This document shows positions 35,960-46,796 of a stretch of DNA of 64,000 bases, one piece after another. How positions within the stretch are numbered: the first letter of the stretch is position 1; each line of letters opens with the position of its first letter. Origin of the DNA: Gnetum montanum (lineage: Eukaryota; Streptophyta; Gnetopsida; Gnetales; Gnetaceae); NCBI GenBank assembly GCA_015680685.1, contig MNCI01000556.1, positions 1,251,931-1,315,930 of the forward strand, written 5' to 3'. Below the pieces are notes generated by a model. The model worked only from the letters and a program-made list of their open reading frames with translations. It did not search any database and had not been told where the DNA came from. A program made the position numbers and the translations under genes.

Positions 35960-36270
35960 CCATTTTGGCATCAACAATACTTAACCATGCCCTTCCCATA
36001 ATAATTGGAAAGTCCCCTTACAGTTCTTCACTTTGATTACTAGGAAATTAGCAAGATATGACCACCCACAAATGATGTTAATGATATCCTCAAGTAGTCC
36101 CAATGAAGTAGTGATGGATTGGTTTGCTAGTTGCAACTAGATGTTGCTCTTCCTTAGGGAAGGAAGGTTCCACATTGTGTAAATATCATGCAAGATTAAA
36201 TTAACACTATAACCAAAGTCCAGAGGAGCTTTACAAGGTTCATTCCCAATAATTTGTATGTAAACAAGGG
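35960..36270 (-). pseudogene. Aspartic protease remnant of element A
   Basis: The minus-strand reading has LDFGYSVNLILHDIYTMW where the family has LDLGASVNLLP; the active-site Asp is kept but Gly-Ala is changed. It is followed by LQLANQSITTSLGLLEDIIN, the flap-to-C-terminal pattern of Athila-group proteases, and FLVIKVK. It lies between gag and RT as expected. Confidence 0.65.
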
Positions 36271-36399
36271 GATTCCCAGGATCAGCTAATTTTCTCGGTA
36301 GGTTACCACTCGAATCTAATCATATACAGCATGTGTTAGCATTATAGTATGGATTCAAGAAGGATTTTGGTTTGAAAGAAAATCGAATATAGAGGAAAC

Positions 36400-38831
36400 A
36401 GAGGAAGTTCGAGGAGTAGGGTTACCAACCACTGATGTGTTTGAGGATTTTGGTGGAGTATGAGGTTGGAAGAATGGTCTTTTCTTTGTTTGTGGTTCTG
36501 ACCCACTTGATGGATTAATTTATTGTAGATTAATTTCCCTCATAGTGTTCCTTTGTAGTGGTTGTGCAAGTAATTCTTCCTACATGGATAAAGTAGGTGT
36601 AAGCTATGTAGGAGTTGGTGTAGTGATAGGAGGTGCATGAGGGTAGTAGGTGGCATTCCTCCTTGGATAGGATAATTGGTATGCTTCAAGAGGGTAGTGG
36701 TGAGGCTGGTAAGTAGAAACATGACCAAAGAAGTCCCTTGGAGATGAAGATTGAAAAACATAGTAACCATAGTGATCTGGTTGTTAGTAAGGGTACTATT
36801 GTGTTGGAGGTGGCAATGCCCACGATTGTGATTATTTCCACTACTACTACAATTCATAAGGCTACAGTGGAGTTCCACTTGGATAATACCACTATGGTTG
36901 GTGAAACTATTGAGGATTTCCTTGTGGATAAGGTAATCTTTTTGGCATTTTCCTTTATGCAAGTCGTGGATGTAAAGCATAAACCCTAAATTCTTGCAAG
37001 TATGATACAACTAGACAACATCCCTTAGGATTGTCATACTGACAGACATCACACCCACAATCATCATTTGAATCGCTATCCATAGCCATCTCTATTGTAG
37101 CCATTTTACCTTTACCCCTAGATATGGCATGTTTAGCTTTCTTACGCCTTCGGTGCTCACACTTACCACTTTTCTCCTTGGACTCTTTAGCAATTTTTAA
37201 AATAGCTTGAAATCTATTTTCCATGGAGTCCTATAATTAATCAACCTTAGCCATGATTTCTCATTGTAAGTTTTAGAGTAACAAGGTTTTATGATTAACC
37301 ACCTCATCTTTGTTGAATTCATTCTCATTCTCACAAAATTGAATCTCCTTTTTCCAAATAGAAGGATCCCTATTGTATTCTTCTACACTTTCACATTTTC
37401 TTAGTTCTCCCTCCTCCTTGCCTACCTAAATTAATTTTTGAATCCAACAGGTGCTCAACTTTGTCAATATACTTTGGGCATAGATGCCAAGGGTTTTCGT
37501 GGATTTAGACTGCAACCCATCTATGATGTGGTGAAGCTAATCAAGTTGAGACTATCCATGGATAGGACACCTATGAAATAGAGAGTAGTATCGACCAATA
37601 GTAGCATCTAAGGTCTCATAATTCCCTTGTTTCCACCCTTGAATTTGTTTTCTTAGATTGGATACTTGGGAGTATGTTTGATATTGTTTATTAAATAATT
37701 CCAACATTGTACTCCACCACTTGATTCATTCTGGATACAAGGATTAATACCAATTTTCTGCTTCCTTTATGAGTGTCATTGGAAATAATCTTAACTTTTG
37801 CCAATCATTTTCAATATTCTGCAAGGAAAATGCATCTTAGAAGGCCTAAAGATGATTTTGTAGATTAATATAATATCCTCTTTCAAACCAAGAAATGTTT
37901 TTTATATCTAGCCTCTTTATTCTGTTGTCCTTCACATGCCTTGTTGAAATCCTTACAACCTCTACAATATTCAACATGCCCCAAGTAGCAAGTAGAGGTT
38001 CATCAAGGCCATGATGGTGATGCCTATGATGTTCTCTACTAACCTTTCTTTCTTGATGATGGGCCTCTCTAGATTGTCCATGTCTTCGATCATGACTATT
38101 CCGATGGTCCCTTCTATTATTCTAGTCTTTTCAATCATCTCCATCATGGTTATTTCTTCTACAGCCATGATCTAAACTAGATGAATAAGAAGATGAAAAT
38201 GATGAAGGGTAACAAGAAGAGGAACTTCCTTTATGTTGATGCCTATCATCCTTCCTTCGATGCTCACAACCACAATCACGATCATGATCTTCTTTGTCCC
38301 CATTTTCTTGACTTGCTTCTTAAAATCCATTTTTGTCATTGGATCTGTTTTGACCAAAACCTATATTATGGATTGTGGATTATACATTCTGGTTGAGGGA
38401 TCCTTAAACAAAGTCAAAGATAGGAGAATCAATAAAGAAGTGGTCACCTTCATCAATTGGGCCAAGTGGAGGTGGAAAAATATTTGATACCTTGCCCTTC
38501 ATAAGTTCATGTTGGTGCTCCAGCTAACAATCCGTTAATGTTTGCGCTTCAATAGGACGATAATCCCTTGAGTCAGGATCTTGCATCTCATATTCTCCAT
38601 GGAGATGCTGAAGCCTGTGTTGCATGAGCATTAGCTAGAGCATTGCTGGAATAGATTGGTTAGGTGGCAACATAATGTTACCTTCCATATCGCACCACTG
38701 CATCATTCATTTTGATGCAAGATGAAGGTAAAGTCTGGTACATACTCATCAGGATGAGCATATACCACCCAATATTGTTGAGGCACTTGAACTGCCATGG
38801 GTAGATATGGGCTCCTATGAGAACAAGACAT
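36400..38831 (-). pseudogene. gag remnant of element A
   Basis: The start is taken as ATG at 38831 (MSCSHRSPYLPMAVQVPQQY), shortly inside the 5' LTR and primer site. The central retrotransposon gag domain is readable at about 37900-37450: WFERGYYINLQNHL, then WQKLRLFPMTLI, LFNKQYQTYSQVSNLRKQI and LHHIIDGLQSKSTKTLGIYAQ. Copy F1c has the same blocks. A basic segment follows (RRRKKAKHAISRGKGKM, about 37140). The C-terminal part, 37000-36540, is rich in His, Pro, Gln and Asn. Stops and frameshifts occur throughout. Confidence 0.75.
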
Positions 38832-38976
38832 TTTATGTTAATAAACTTGTAAATAGTGTGTAGTTAAGGTTTAATTTAATGATAATAAATTTTTTTCATA
38901 CGATTTAACTCTCAAGGTTTAAACGATGAGGTTACTAGGTTTTATTGGGTTTAGATAGCACATGAAGAACTACAAT

Positions 38977-38993
38977 CCCTGGCAACAGTGCTA
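38977..38993 (-). other. Primer-binding site of element A (tRNA-Asp type, decayed)
   Basis: The minus strand reads TAGCACTGTTGCCAGGG one base inside the 5' LTR end. It differs from the complement of the plant tRNA-Asp 3' end at four places, all transitions. tRNA-Asp priming is characteristic of Athila-group elements. Confidence 0.65.
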
Positions 38994-38994
38994 A

Positions 38995-39856
38995 TAATGA
39001 GTAGCATGGTACCCCTATGCCCAACCATACTAATTATAGGCATTTACATGTGATCCAGTTGAATTCCACAGACTCTAATTACTAAGTATGCTACAGCTAA
39101 ATAATGCATGCGTGTTGTCCATTTATTGTCTTCCTAGTCCCACTTGTGGAATGCAATTGTATGGTTAAGTGTGACTGAGGTGTAAGATTTTTATTATTTT
39201 CTGTTTTATCAAATTATTCACCTAGATAAAGAATGAAAGTAAGAGTGATTAAATGTTAAGTAAACTATGGTCTAATCTAGCCTAACACAAGTAACCATTC
39301 CCACTTCTCGAACACATATTGAACCTTGTGCAAACACTGTTGGGCTATGAAATGCTAGTTGTTTCTAAGCTACCAAGTGCCACACATATGTTTGAAGGGG
39401 TTGTTCTTGTGTATCTTAATAAGTTTCTTAATTAATCAAAATTAATTACTACATAAATAATATTTATGTAAATTGCATAAAATATAAATCCATAAGAAAG
39501 AAAGTCTCATGTGCTGCAATGAATGAATCAAAGAGTTTTGTCTTTATTGCCAACACAATGGTGTGCGCAGGTACATCAATGCTTGAATAAAGATCCATTT
39601 ACCCTTAGACCTCCTGTTGTGGGCACTTGGAAAATATTCTAACTTTCAAATGGACAAAGTATAAGAGTTTTGCTACTTGACTACCAAAAACTTACTTCCA
39701 ATTGTACACATGGATAATGTATTTATAGACTTGGAGTAATCCTATAATATTGAATGTACGATATCACATCTTGGGCTATGATATCACATACCCGATATCA
39801 TGTACCTAATATTGCGGCCACCCCAATATCAAATCATTGAAAAACATGATTTATCA
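38995..39856 (-). repeat. 5' LTR of element A (862 bp)
   Basis: It is colinear with 29745-30606. The minus-strand start is TGATAAATCATG at 39856. GATATC-type palindromes occur at about 39750-39830, for example CGATATCATGTAC and TGATATCACATAC. TATA reads GTCTATAAATACA near 39725. The inner end is decayed from CA to TA. Confidence 0.85.
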
Positions 39857-41353
39857 AAGTTATTAGCATTGTCTTTTGTAATGTACTGAACTTTTCATTA
39901 CTAGTGAGGTAGACAAACTGATGTAAGTGTAACTTGTGGGAACATATTTTTTATTTTTTAAAAATATTTTAAAATGCAAACATAACAAACACAATGTCCA
40001 TTGCTAATCTTTTAATGATCCTTTATGACTTGTAATTTAAAATTGAGAATATTACATGACTTCAAATTAAAAACATTACATTAAACATAAAAATGAGAGC
40101 AACATTGATGATTCACATGGGATACATCTCATGTTATTTCTAGTATTCCCTTCATTAGGATGAGAGATGTCAAAATCATGGAGTTTGATTATTGAGGATC
40201 ATAAGCCTTTTCATCAACTTTTGCAATGCTAATTATCTACATACAGTAATCAATCTTGTAAGCATTAAACAACTTTGTTAAAATATTACCCAATTGATTA
40301 GTTGTAGGAAAATATTTTGGCAATACATTTCCCTTGTTTACTTTAGATTTTATGAACAAATATTTCATATCCATAACTTTGAATTTTTGTAGATAAGGAG
40401 CTTTCTTAAGAGTTAAATAGTATATATATTGTCAATTAAATTTTCAATGAAAAACTTAACTTTAAAACACAATTGAGAAAATGATTTTTTCAGCCCAAAA
40501 TCTATTAAATGTAATTAGTCATTGAAATGAATTCATATTTACAAAAGATAATGCAATAGAAGTTAGTTTCTTGGATTTTCATTAAATTGGATTTTATATA
40601 AGAAAAGTAATATCACATGATGTGAATTTTATTTCTTACACATCATGATCCCAAACAACATTACTAAACACATGAATATTACCATATTCTTTAATAAATT
40701 TAATGTAACAAATTAGTAATTTTATGCAATATGATGAAACATGTGTTACTGGGTAAACATAAAAAATGTGTTAGGAGATCATGTTGATAGCATCTCATCA
40801 ATGCACCCTGAGAAAGACACTTCATCATAAATCATAAGCCTCATCAAGGGTTTCTGCTCATAAAAAGAAAACTCTTGCTAGTACACCATTTTAAGACCTC
40901 CTAAAAAGATTGAAGCTTGGTCATACTCCTTAAATTTTACCGTAGCTTGATGGAATAGATTACAAAATTTGATGTAAAATTATTTGATGACTTGCCTTGG
41001 GAATTTCAACTTCATAATGATTTCTTATCAGTAACAAGACTATTCACAATTTATTTTAAACTTGTATATCATCATAACCTAATCTTTGATTTTTTTACTA
41101 TTTCATCTTTCATAATCCTAGGACTTCTTTTCCAATGAAGTAGAAGTCATACCTTCTAGTATAGATTTAGGAATAGGTACCCTCAAGGTTTTCAATACCT
41201 TTTCCAAGTGAAAATGCTTCTTAAGTGTCTTCAACTACCTTGCAAAAGCATTGGTGCCATCTACACCATTGAAAGTCTTCATCTCTACATATAGAAATCT
41301 TGAATCATTTTTGAATTCTCTAGTAAGGTTTGCCTCATCTTCATCATCAAGCT
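39857..41353 (-). pseudogene. Ty1/copia RNaseH and C-terminal remnant (about 40190-40660), otherwise unassigned
   Basis: On the minus strand the copia RNaseH end is readable as SKKLTSIALS (about 40585), then LQKFKVMDMKYLFIKSKV (about 40400) and NQLGNILTKLFNAYKIDY (about 40300). This matches the HIDIRYHFVREKV...QLADIFTK signature. Stops are frequent. A Lys/Phe-rich stretch at about 41330-40860 (minus) is open for long runs once transitions are allowed, but I cannot place it in a family. No LTR pair was found for this fragment. Confidence 0.55.
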
Positions 41354-42196
41354 TGATGGGACATGATATCGCATGGGCTGCAATATCGTATACGTGATAT
41401 CACATCCGTCGCTATATTGCATCCCCTGCGATATCGCGTACGCGATATCGCAGTTCGTCGCCAAATCTATAAATAAGAGATGGCTCTCCCTTGTTTCATA
41501 ACTTAGATTTAGATTGTCGCTATACTCTGGTAGTTTGATCCCTCCAGAGTTAGAATATTTTCCAGTGTCTACCCGTAGTGTGGTGAATGTAATTGTATGA
41601 CATCCTTTATTCGAGTGTGACGTACTTGGACATGCACATGAACGGAAATAAAGATCAAGATTACTTCATCATTGCAGCATTTACTTTGTTTATTTATTTA
41701 TTTAATTGTTATTTACTACTTTCCTAATTAGTCTCTCTCACCCTTAAACTCACGTTACAACATGGAATGAGTACGACTTGATTACGAGCATTTAAGTATG
41801 ACTACTTGGTAACCCAGTGGCATACCTAGGATCTATGCTTGGTAATCCCAATGGTAGTCATGCACAAGGTCCAAGATGTGTATGAATGATCACGGAACGG
41901 ATGCTCACGCACTTAGGCTAGATTATATTTTTTTACCCTTTCTCTCTTAGCTTAGATAATATTACTTTTCATTGCCCTCAAGAGTAGCATTAGAGTAGAA
42001 ATCCATATTACACCTCACTTTGGACTAAACCATACGTGACAAATATAATACTAGTCCAGGTGGGAAGACAGTGAACTACAACCTAAGGCTAACTATCTAG
42101 GTGCCACAACAAGTCCATTTACAGAGTTCAACCGGATCATGCGTGAAAATGCTTGTATTCATATGGTTGAGTGTAGGGATACCTCGCCACTCATCA
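41354..42196 (+). repeat. 5' LTR of F1c (843 bp)
   Basis: It runs from TGATGGGACATG to TCATCA, one base before the primer site. It is related to the LTRs of A and F1a. A TCTATAAATA box lies at 41466-41475. The GGAAATAAAGATCAAG signal near 41645 corresponds to the AATAAAGAT signals of the other copies. Confidence 0.78.
41364..41451 (+). promoter_or_regulatory. GATATCGC palindrome cluster in U3 of F1c
   Basis: About six GATATC- or ATATCG-type palindromes occur in 88 bases, just upstream of TATA. The most regular is GCGATATCGCGTACGCGATA (41428 on), itself a larger palindrome. It is one of the few CG-rich spots of the window. The copies in A have decayed to TGATATCA and CAATATCA forms. Confidence 0.65.
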
Positions 42197-42197
42197 T

Positions 42198-42214
42198 TGG
42201 CACCATTGCCAAGG
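42198..42214 (+). other. Primer-binding site of F1c (tRNA-Asp type)
   Basis: TGGCACCATTGCCAAGG differs from the tRNA-Asp complement at four positions, all G to A. It sits one base after the LTR end, the normal spacing. Confidence 0.72.
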
Positions 42215-42269
42215 ACGATGCTAGTTATCTAGATTAGTTATATCATACAAGGTCACTATATAGGAGTTA

Positions 42270-44335
42270 ATGATATATCTCTTAGAAAGAAGTTATTATA
42301 AAAAGTCACACATAAATTCACACACAACAATGCCTCTCCTACAAGACTACTATAACAATGCCACACTTAGTGAGGAAGTTGATTGGAGAACCAACAAACT
42401 ATATGATGATGAAGATTGGAGTATACAACCTGATGTGGGGGTTTCTTATAAACATGAATAGAAGCAACATCATCACAATGCACAAAAGCATAACTTACCC
42501 GATGACGATGAACCCCTACTGGCCACTACAAGCTTAACACAAATACAATAGGTTGTTCGAATCTCACGTAGGCATCGTAAAGAGAGCCATCTACCTAGGC
42601 TCGATTTAAAAAACTTCCCTAGTTTTTTAGCAGGCTATAACTTAGACCTATATCAACATTTACAAGCCTTCTATGATGTGTGCACATGGAATAACATTGA
42701 TAATGGATGGAAAAAACTTAAGCTCTTTCCTATGACACTCGTTGACCAAGCAAAAGTATGATATAGATCATTAAAACCAAATTCAATATGATGTTGGCCA
42801 ACAATGGTAGAACTTTTTAAGGAACGATATCAAACCTACACAAGAGTTTCAGCCTTAAGGAAACAAATCCAAGGATGGAAACAAGCACAACATGAACCCT
42901 TGGACATGGCCTTAGAAAGATATTATGCACTGTTAACCAACTATCCAGGCCATGGGTTTTCCGAGGAAAGGATAATGTACCATATCATTGATGGGCTATG
43001 TAATGAAACAAGAGAGACCTTAGGAATGTATGCCCAAGGTCAACTATATGAACTACAAACCCATTAATTCCAAGAGCTTATTAAGTAGTTAGCAAAAGAA
43101 GAAGAAGAATTGGCTAGATGGGAGAGTGTTGAAAAATGCCAACGGGACCAAAATTGCAACTTAACAAAGGTCCATGATCATGAAAAGGAGAAATCAACCA
43201 ATCTCAATGTGGAAACATCATCTTTTCCAGCACAAAAAACATTAGAATAAGTTGAGAAAAAGATAAATAAAATGTTGGAATGGACGTATCAAAAGTGTGG
43301 AGAATTTATTGATAGAATTGGAGATAGAGTTTTGACAACCCAAGAAGTAGGAAAAAACATTAGACAATTGAAAATAAGGAATAAGGAAAATAGGAGCTCA
43401 ACTGTCAATCATATGTATGAATGTAACATATTCCTTTATGATCACCCCAAGGCCTAATGCCTAATCTTGTCACATTTACATGAGCACTGGGGAAACACGT
43501 TACATCTAGAGTTCATACAGAGATACTGTGTTCGATCATAGTGGCAACAATCTTGGTTGTGAGGGAGACCACCACTAGACTGGAGACACCCTTAATATCA
43601 TCTGGATCTAAATGCTTATCAAGTTCAACATCTTGTTTTTGCAACTAAGTGAACACACTTTATCTCACCACAGTACCATTCTCCTCAATACTATCAGCCC
43701 ATGCCTCCAACACAACCACCATCTTGTGCATCCTATACTCCTCCTAAATTTCAACATTCTCATCCTTTCCCTCCTTCTAGAGCACCACAAACTATTCCTA
43801 AGGTGCCTGTACCACAACAACAACCGCTGAATGCTACTTGTGCTCCTACTACCAACAACAGTGAAAAGCCTCCTCAACATGAAAAGTGTCCTTTCTTTAA
43901 ACACAGCCGTAAGAAGGGACAACACAATTCCGAGGCCACTACATCTTCCAACTCAGCACAAGTTCCACAAGTTTCACATTGTGATGCACCCTTACCTTCA
44001 AACCCAACACCTCATGTAACTTCATCAGGGCCACCACCTTCCACTCCAACAACAATACGGCCCAATGAACACAAGAATGAAGAGCGACAACCCAATCCTT
44101 TCATACCATCTAACAGTCCCAAATATCATAGTGGTTCAACTCGTTATCTAGGAACTACATCATACAAATTACCCCACTATGCTTACTATACTTAAGTGTG
44201 TGAAACCCGATGGGGTAAATATGACCAAATCCGAAGATTTCCAACATGCAAGGATCCCCATCATCAATTATTAATCCCTACCATCCTCAACCATTTAGCT
44301 ATGAGGGATATCCCTCATTCTAATAGCAAGTAGGA
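42270..44335 (+). pseudogene. gag remnant of F1c
   Basis: Several open blocks lie in one frame or in adjacent frames. The N-terminus reads MPLLQDYYNNATLSEEVDW (ATG near 42330). The gag domain reads LDLKNFPSFLAGYNLDLYQH (about 42600), WKKLKLFPMTLVDQAKVWY (about 42710), LFKERYQTYTRVSALRKQI (about 42810) and IMYHIIDGLCNETRETLGMY (about 42975). A Glu/Lys-rich helical segment follows. The C-terminal tail is rich in Pro, His, Gln and Ser (43700-44190). No zinc knuckle is evident. The main breaks are TAG and TGA stops at former Gln and Trp codons. Alignment with element A gag is clear. Confidence 0.78.
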
Positions 44336-45710
44336 TTAATAAATTATTTTTATTTTTCTTTTGATTTTACAACTTTTTGTTTTCCAGTTTTTCATTTTTC
44401 AACTTTTTGTTTTATCTTTTTATCTTTTTGTGTTTTTGTCTTTTTACGTTTTTGTAAGTAATCTCATCTATGAATAAAACACTCATGTGGATCATTGGTT
44501 GAGGTGTGTTCTATGTTATTAAGTATCAAGAGATCAATTGTGTGGACAGTGAGCCCATTACACCCACTCATCCACTCTACGAATAAGAGGTTCTATTCGA
44601 GGGTACAATGATATTCTTGACATTCTAAAAACCTAAAATTAATTTTGTGTTCATTGTACCCAGAATGAAGAAGGATGGACCAAGAGGAAATGATTAGGGT
44701 GTGACATCAAGGGGACTTGTGGATTCTCTTTGGTGATGTTTGTGGGAGTTATCATGCAATGTGGTTGTACTAAAATCCTTGTAGATCTAATGAAACATGG
44801 AGTAAGAGTAATCAAAAGGGCACTTGAAAATCAAATGCTGTTCTAGGGGGTCCCATTGGAAATACATGCACCCATGCCTAAAGGTTGGCGATTTCTCTCG
44901 ATTCAGTATTCGAAAAAAAAAAGAGAAAGAAAAAACAAAGAGAAAAGGAAAAGTTCTACAAAACAAAAATCACTCCTCCCTTGAATAAAATACCAAGTGA
45001 TTGTATGCCTTGTTGTTATGGCACTCTCATAGTTTCTCATCATGGGATGAAAGAATGCGGTGTCACTAATTAGAAGGATGGACTTGGTCCTGATCTTGGA
45101 ATGATCGGTTAATGACACCTTAATCATGCTTACATGCAGGATTCACTATGCCTTGGGTCAGTTACCTCATGTCCCAATTTCTACGATCCCTTTCTATAGT
45201 TCATCTCATCTCACTGTTCATGTAGTTGTAGCTCGTGTCATGTGTAACATAGAATTCTTACCTCATTCCAGTGATATTTACATGTGTGTGTCTTGTGAAG
45301 TTAGTGTGGATTACATTTAACCCTTCTAGTGCCCACGGACACTTTAAACGTGGTTACACAAGCGCATTATAGGTTGGAACCTGCTTTGGGGAGGATCCAC
45401 TTATGTAATCTTCACTTATGACATAGCTCACACACCTCATTTCTTACCCTCAACATAATTTTTCAACTTATTTTCTTTCCCTACTATTATCCCTCTGAAT
45501 TTCAATGTTCCTATGAATCATTACATACCCTTTTTCTTACCACCTAAGGTTTTATTGGTAAAATCCACACCATCATCATTAATTGTGCCTCTGAACGTAA
45601 TGCAATTTCCCTAGAATCCTTGATAATAGCCAATGTCCTCAATTTACAATGTTTATTTCAAGAAAATCCCTTCAAAATTTGGTCTTTTTGTTGTGGCTCA
45701 CATCACTAGG
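44336..45710 (+). other. Spacer of F1c between gag and internal promoter
   Basis: It begins with a T-rich tract (44340-44460) and shares the GTGAGCCCATTACACCCACT block (about 44548) and the GGGGAGGATCCACTT block (about 45395) with F1a. In intact relatives this region follows pol, so its contact with gag marks the deletion. No reading frame is recognised. Confidence 0.55.
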
Positions 45711-45713
45711 GAC

Positions 45714-45757
45714 GAGATATCAAGTACGTGATATCGCATTCCCACCACCTATAAATA
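45714..45757 (+). promoter_or_regulatory. Internal promoter of F1c: GATATC motifs plus TATA box
   Basis: AGATATC and TACGTGATATCGCATTCC (about 45714-45742) are followed by CCTATAAATA at 45748-45757. The LTR of the same copy has TACGTGATATCACATCC. F1a has a different motif in both of its promoters. It lies about 470 bases before the first splice acceptor. Confidence 0.52.
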
Positions 45758-45849
45758 GGTCAGCTCCTGAACCACTTAGCATCATTTTTTCATTCACATG
45801 GGGGGAGTTTTTAAAATTTTTCTTTGCAAATTGTGATTGAGTGACCCTT

Positions 45850-46796
45850 TCTTTTCTCCTCATATCTCACTCACTCGTACTCCAATTCTAATTTTGTTTG
45901 AACCTGCTTGAACCTAGAGTGTTCATCTTAGTCATGGGGAAGGGAGACCTACAGAAAAGTACCTAACATTTTTGAAATTTATCATCGCCCAAAGGACATC
46001 AGCTAGGGTAATTTATTGTAACACTTAGAATAATTGTGCCTAAAAATCATTTAATTCCTAGGTATACCAGGAAACTAAAATGGAAATCATCTAATTCACA
46101 AGATTCATTATTAGAAACTTCCAAGAACTATCACACATGATAACATAATATCATTAAATAAGGAAAGCAGTATGGTATAACTTAACTTCAAAAAAAACCT
46201 TACTAATTCTTGGCCCGTGTGATTGCAGATGGCCCCGAAACATGGATAATAGGAGGGTCTTACCCAAGTTGGAAGCAAATGAGCTCAGAGAGGTGGAAGA
46301 GAAAGACCTTCTGGACAACATGCTTTTCTCACTCTATATCGCTCACTAGTGCTCCGATTTTCATTCCATTTGAACCTGCTTGAACCCGGAGTGTTCAACT
46401 CAATCGTGGGGGAGGGACACTTGCCGAAAAGTGCGTAACATTTTTGAAATCTTCCATCATCCAAAGGACTTCAATTAGGGTAATTAAATCTAACACTTAG
46501 AATAATAGTGCCTAAAAATCATTTAATCCCTAGGTATACCGAGAAAATAAAATGGAAAACCACCTATGTTATAGGACTCATTATTACAATTTTTCAGGTG
46601 ATATCACACATAATAAAATAAGATCATTAATAAAAACAAGTAGTAAGGTAAAAATTGACTTCAAAAGAAACCTTACTAATGCTTGGCCCATGTGATTCTA
46701 GATGGCCCTAAAACGTGGACAACAGGAGGGTCCTGTTCAAGGTGGAAAGAAACAATCTTGGAGGGGTGGAAGATAAGGTCATGCCAGAAAACATGT
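45850..46796 (+). repeat. Tandem duplication of the spliced leader (two units of about 473 bp)
   Basis: Unit 1 is about 45850-46322 and unit 2 about 46323-46796. They share ACTCC.ATT.. near 45880 and 46352, GAACCTGCTTGAACC.GAGTGTTCA, GTGCCTAAAAATCATTTAAT and TGATT.(C/T)AGATGGCCC. Unit 1 keeps the acceptor TGATTGCAG with ATG at 46229. Unit 2 has TGATTCTAG with ATG at 46702. Both acceptors are usable AG sites. The duplication gives two alternative starts. Confidence 0.75.

Larger units (their letters stand above)
29745..39856 (-). mobile_element. Athila-like Ty3/gypsy element A, both LTRs present
   Basis: It has two 862-base LTRs in the same orientation, a decayed tRNA-Asp primer site inside the right (5') LTR and a polypurine tract inside the left (3') LTR. 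gag, protease, RT, RNaseH and integrase remnants are in order on the minus strand. The flanking five bases are AATTT (29740-29744) and AAGTT (39857-39861), a probable decayed target-site duplication. The spacer after pol is present but the extra ORF found in F1a and F1c is absent. The integrase core is replaced by a copied patchwork (32825-33757). Confidence 0.8.

Noticed and set aside
43665-43925. Arg-rich 86-codon frame on the minus strand
   Set aside because: It is the complement of the Pro/Gln/His-rich gag tail of F1c; Arg/Leu richness is a mirror effect.
45126-45320. Small secreted Cys-containing protein
   Set aside because: Lies in the non-coding spacer of F1c, has no counterpart in F1a, and length is compatible with chance.
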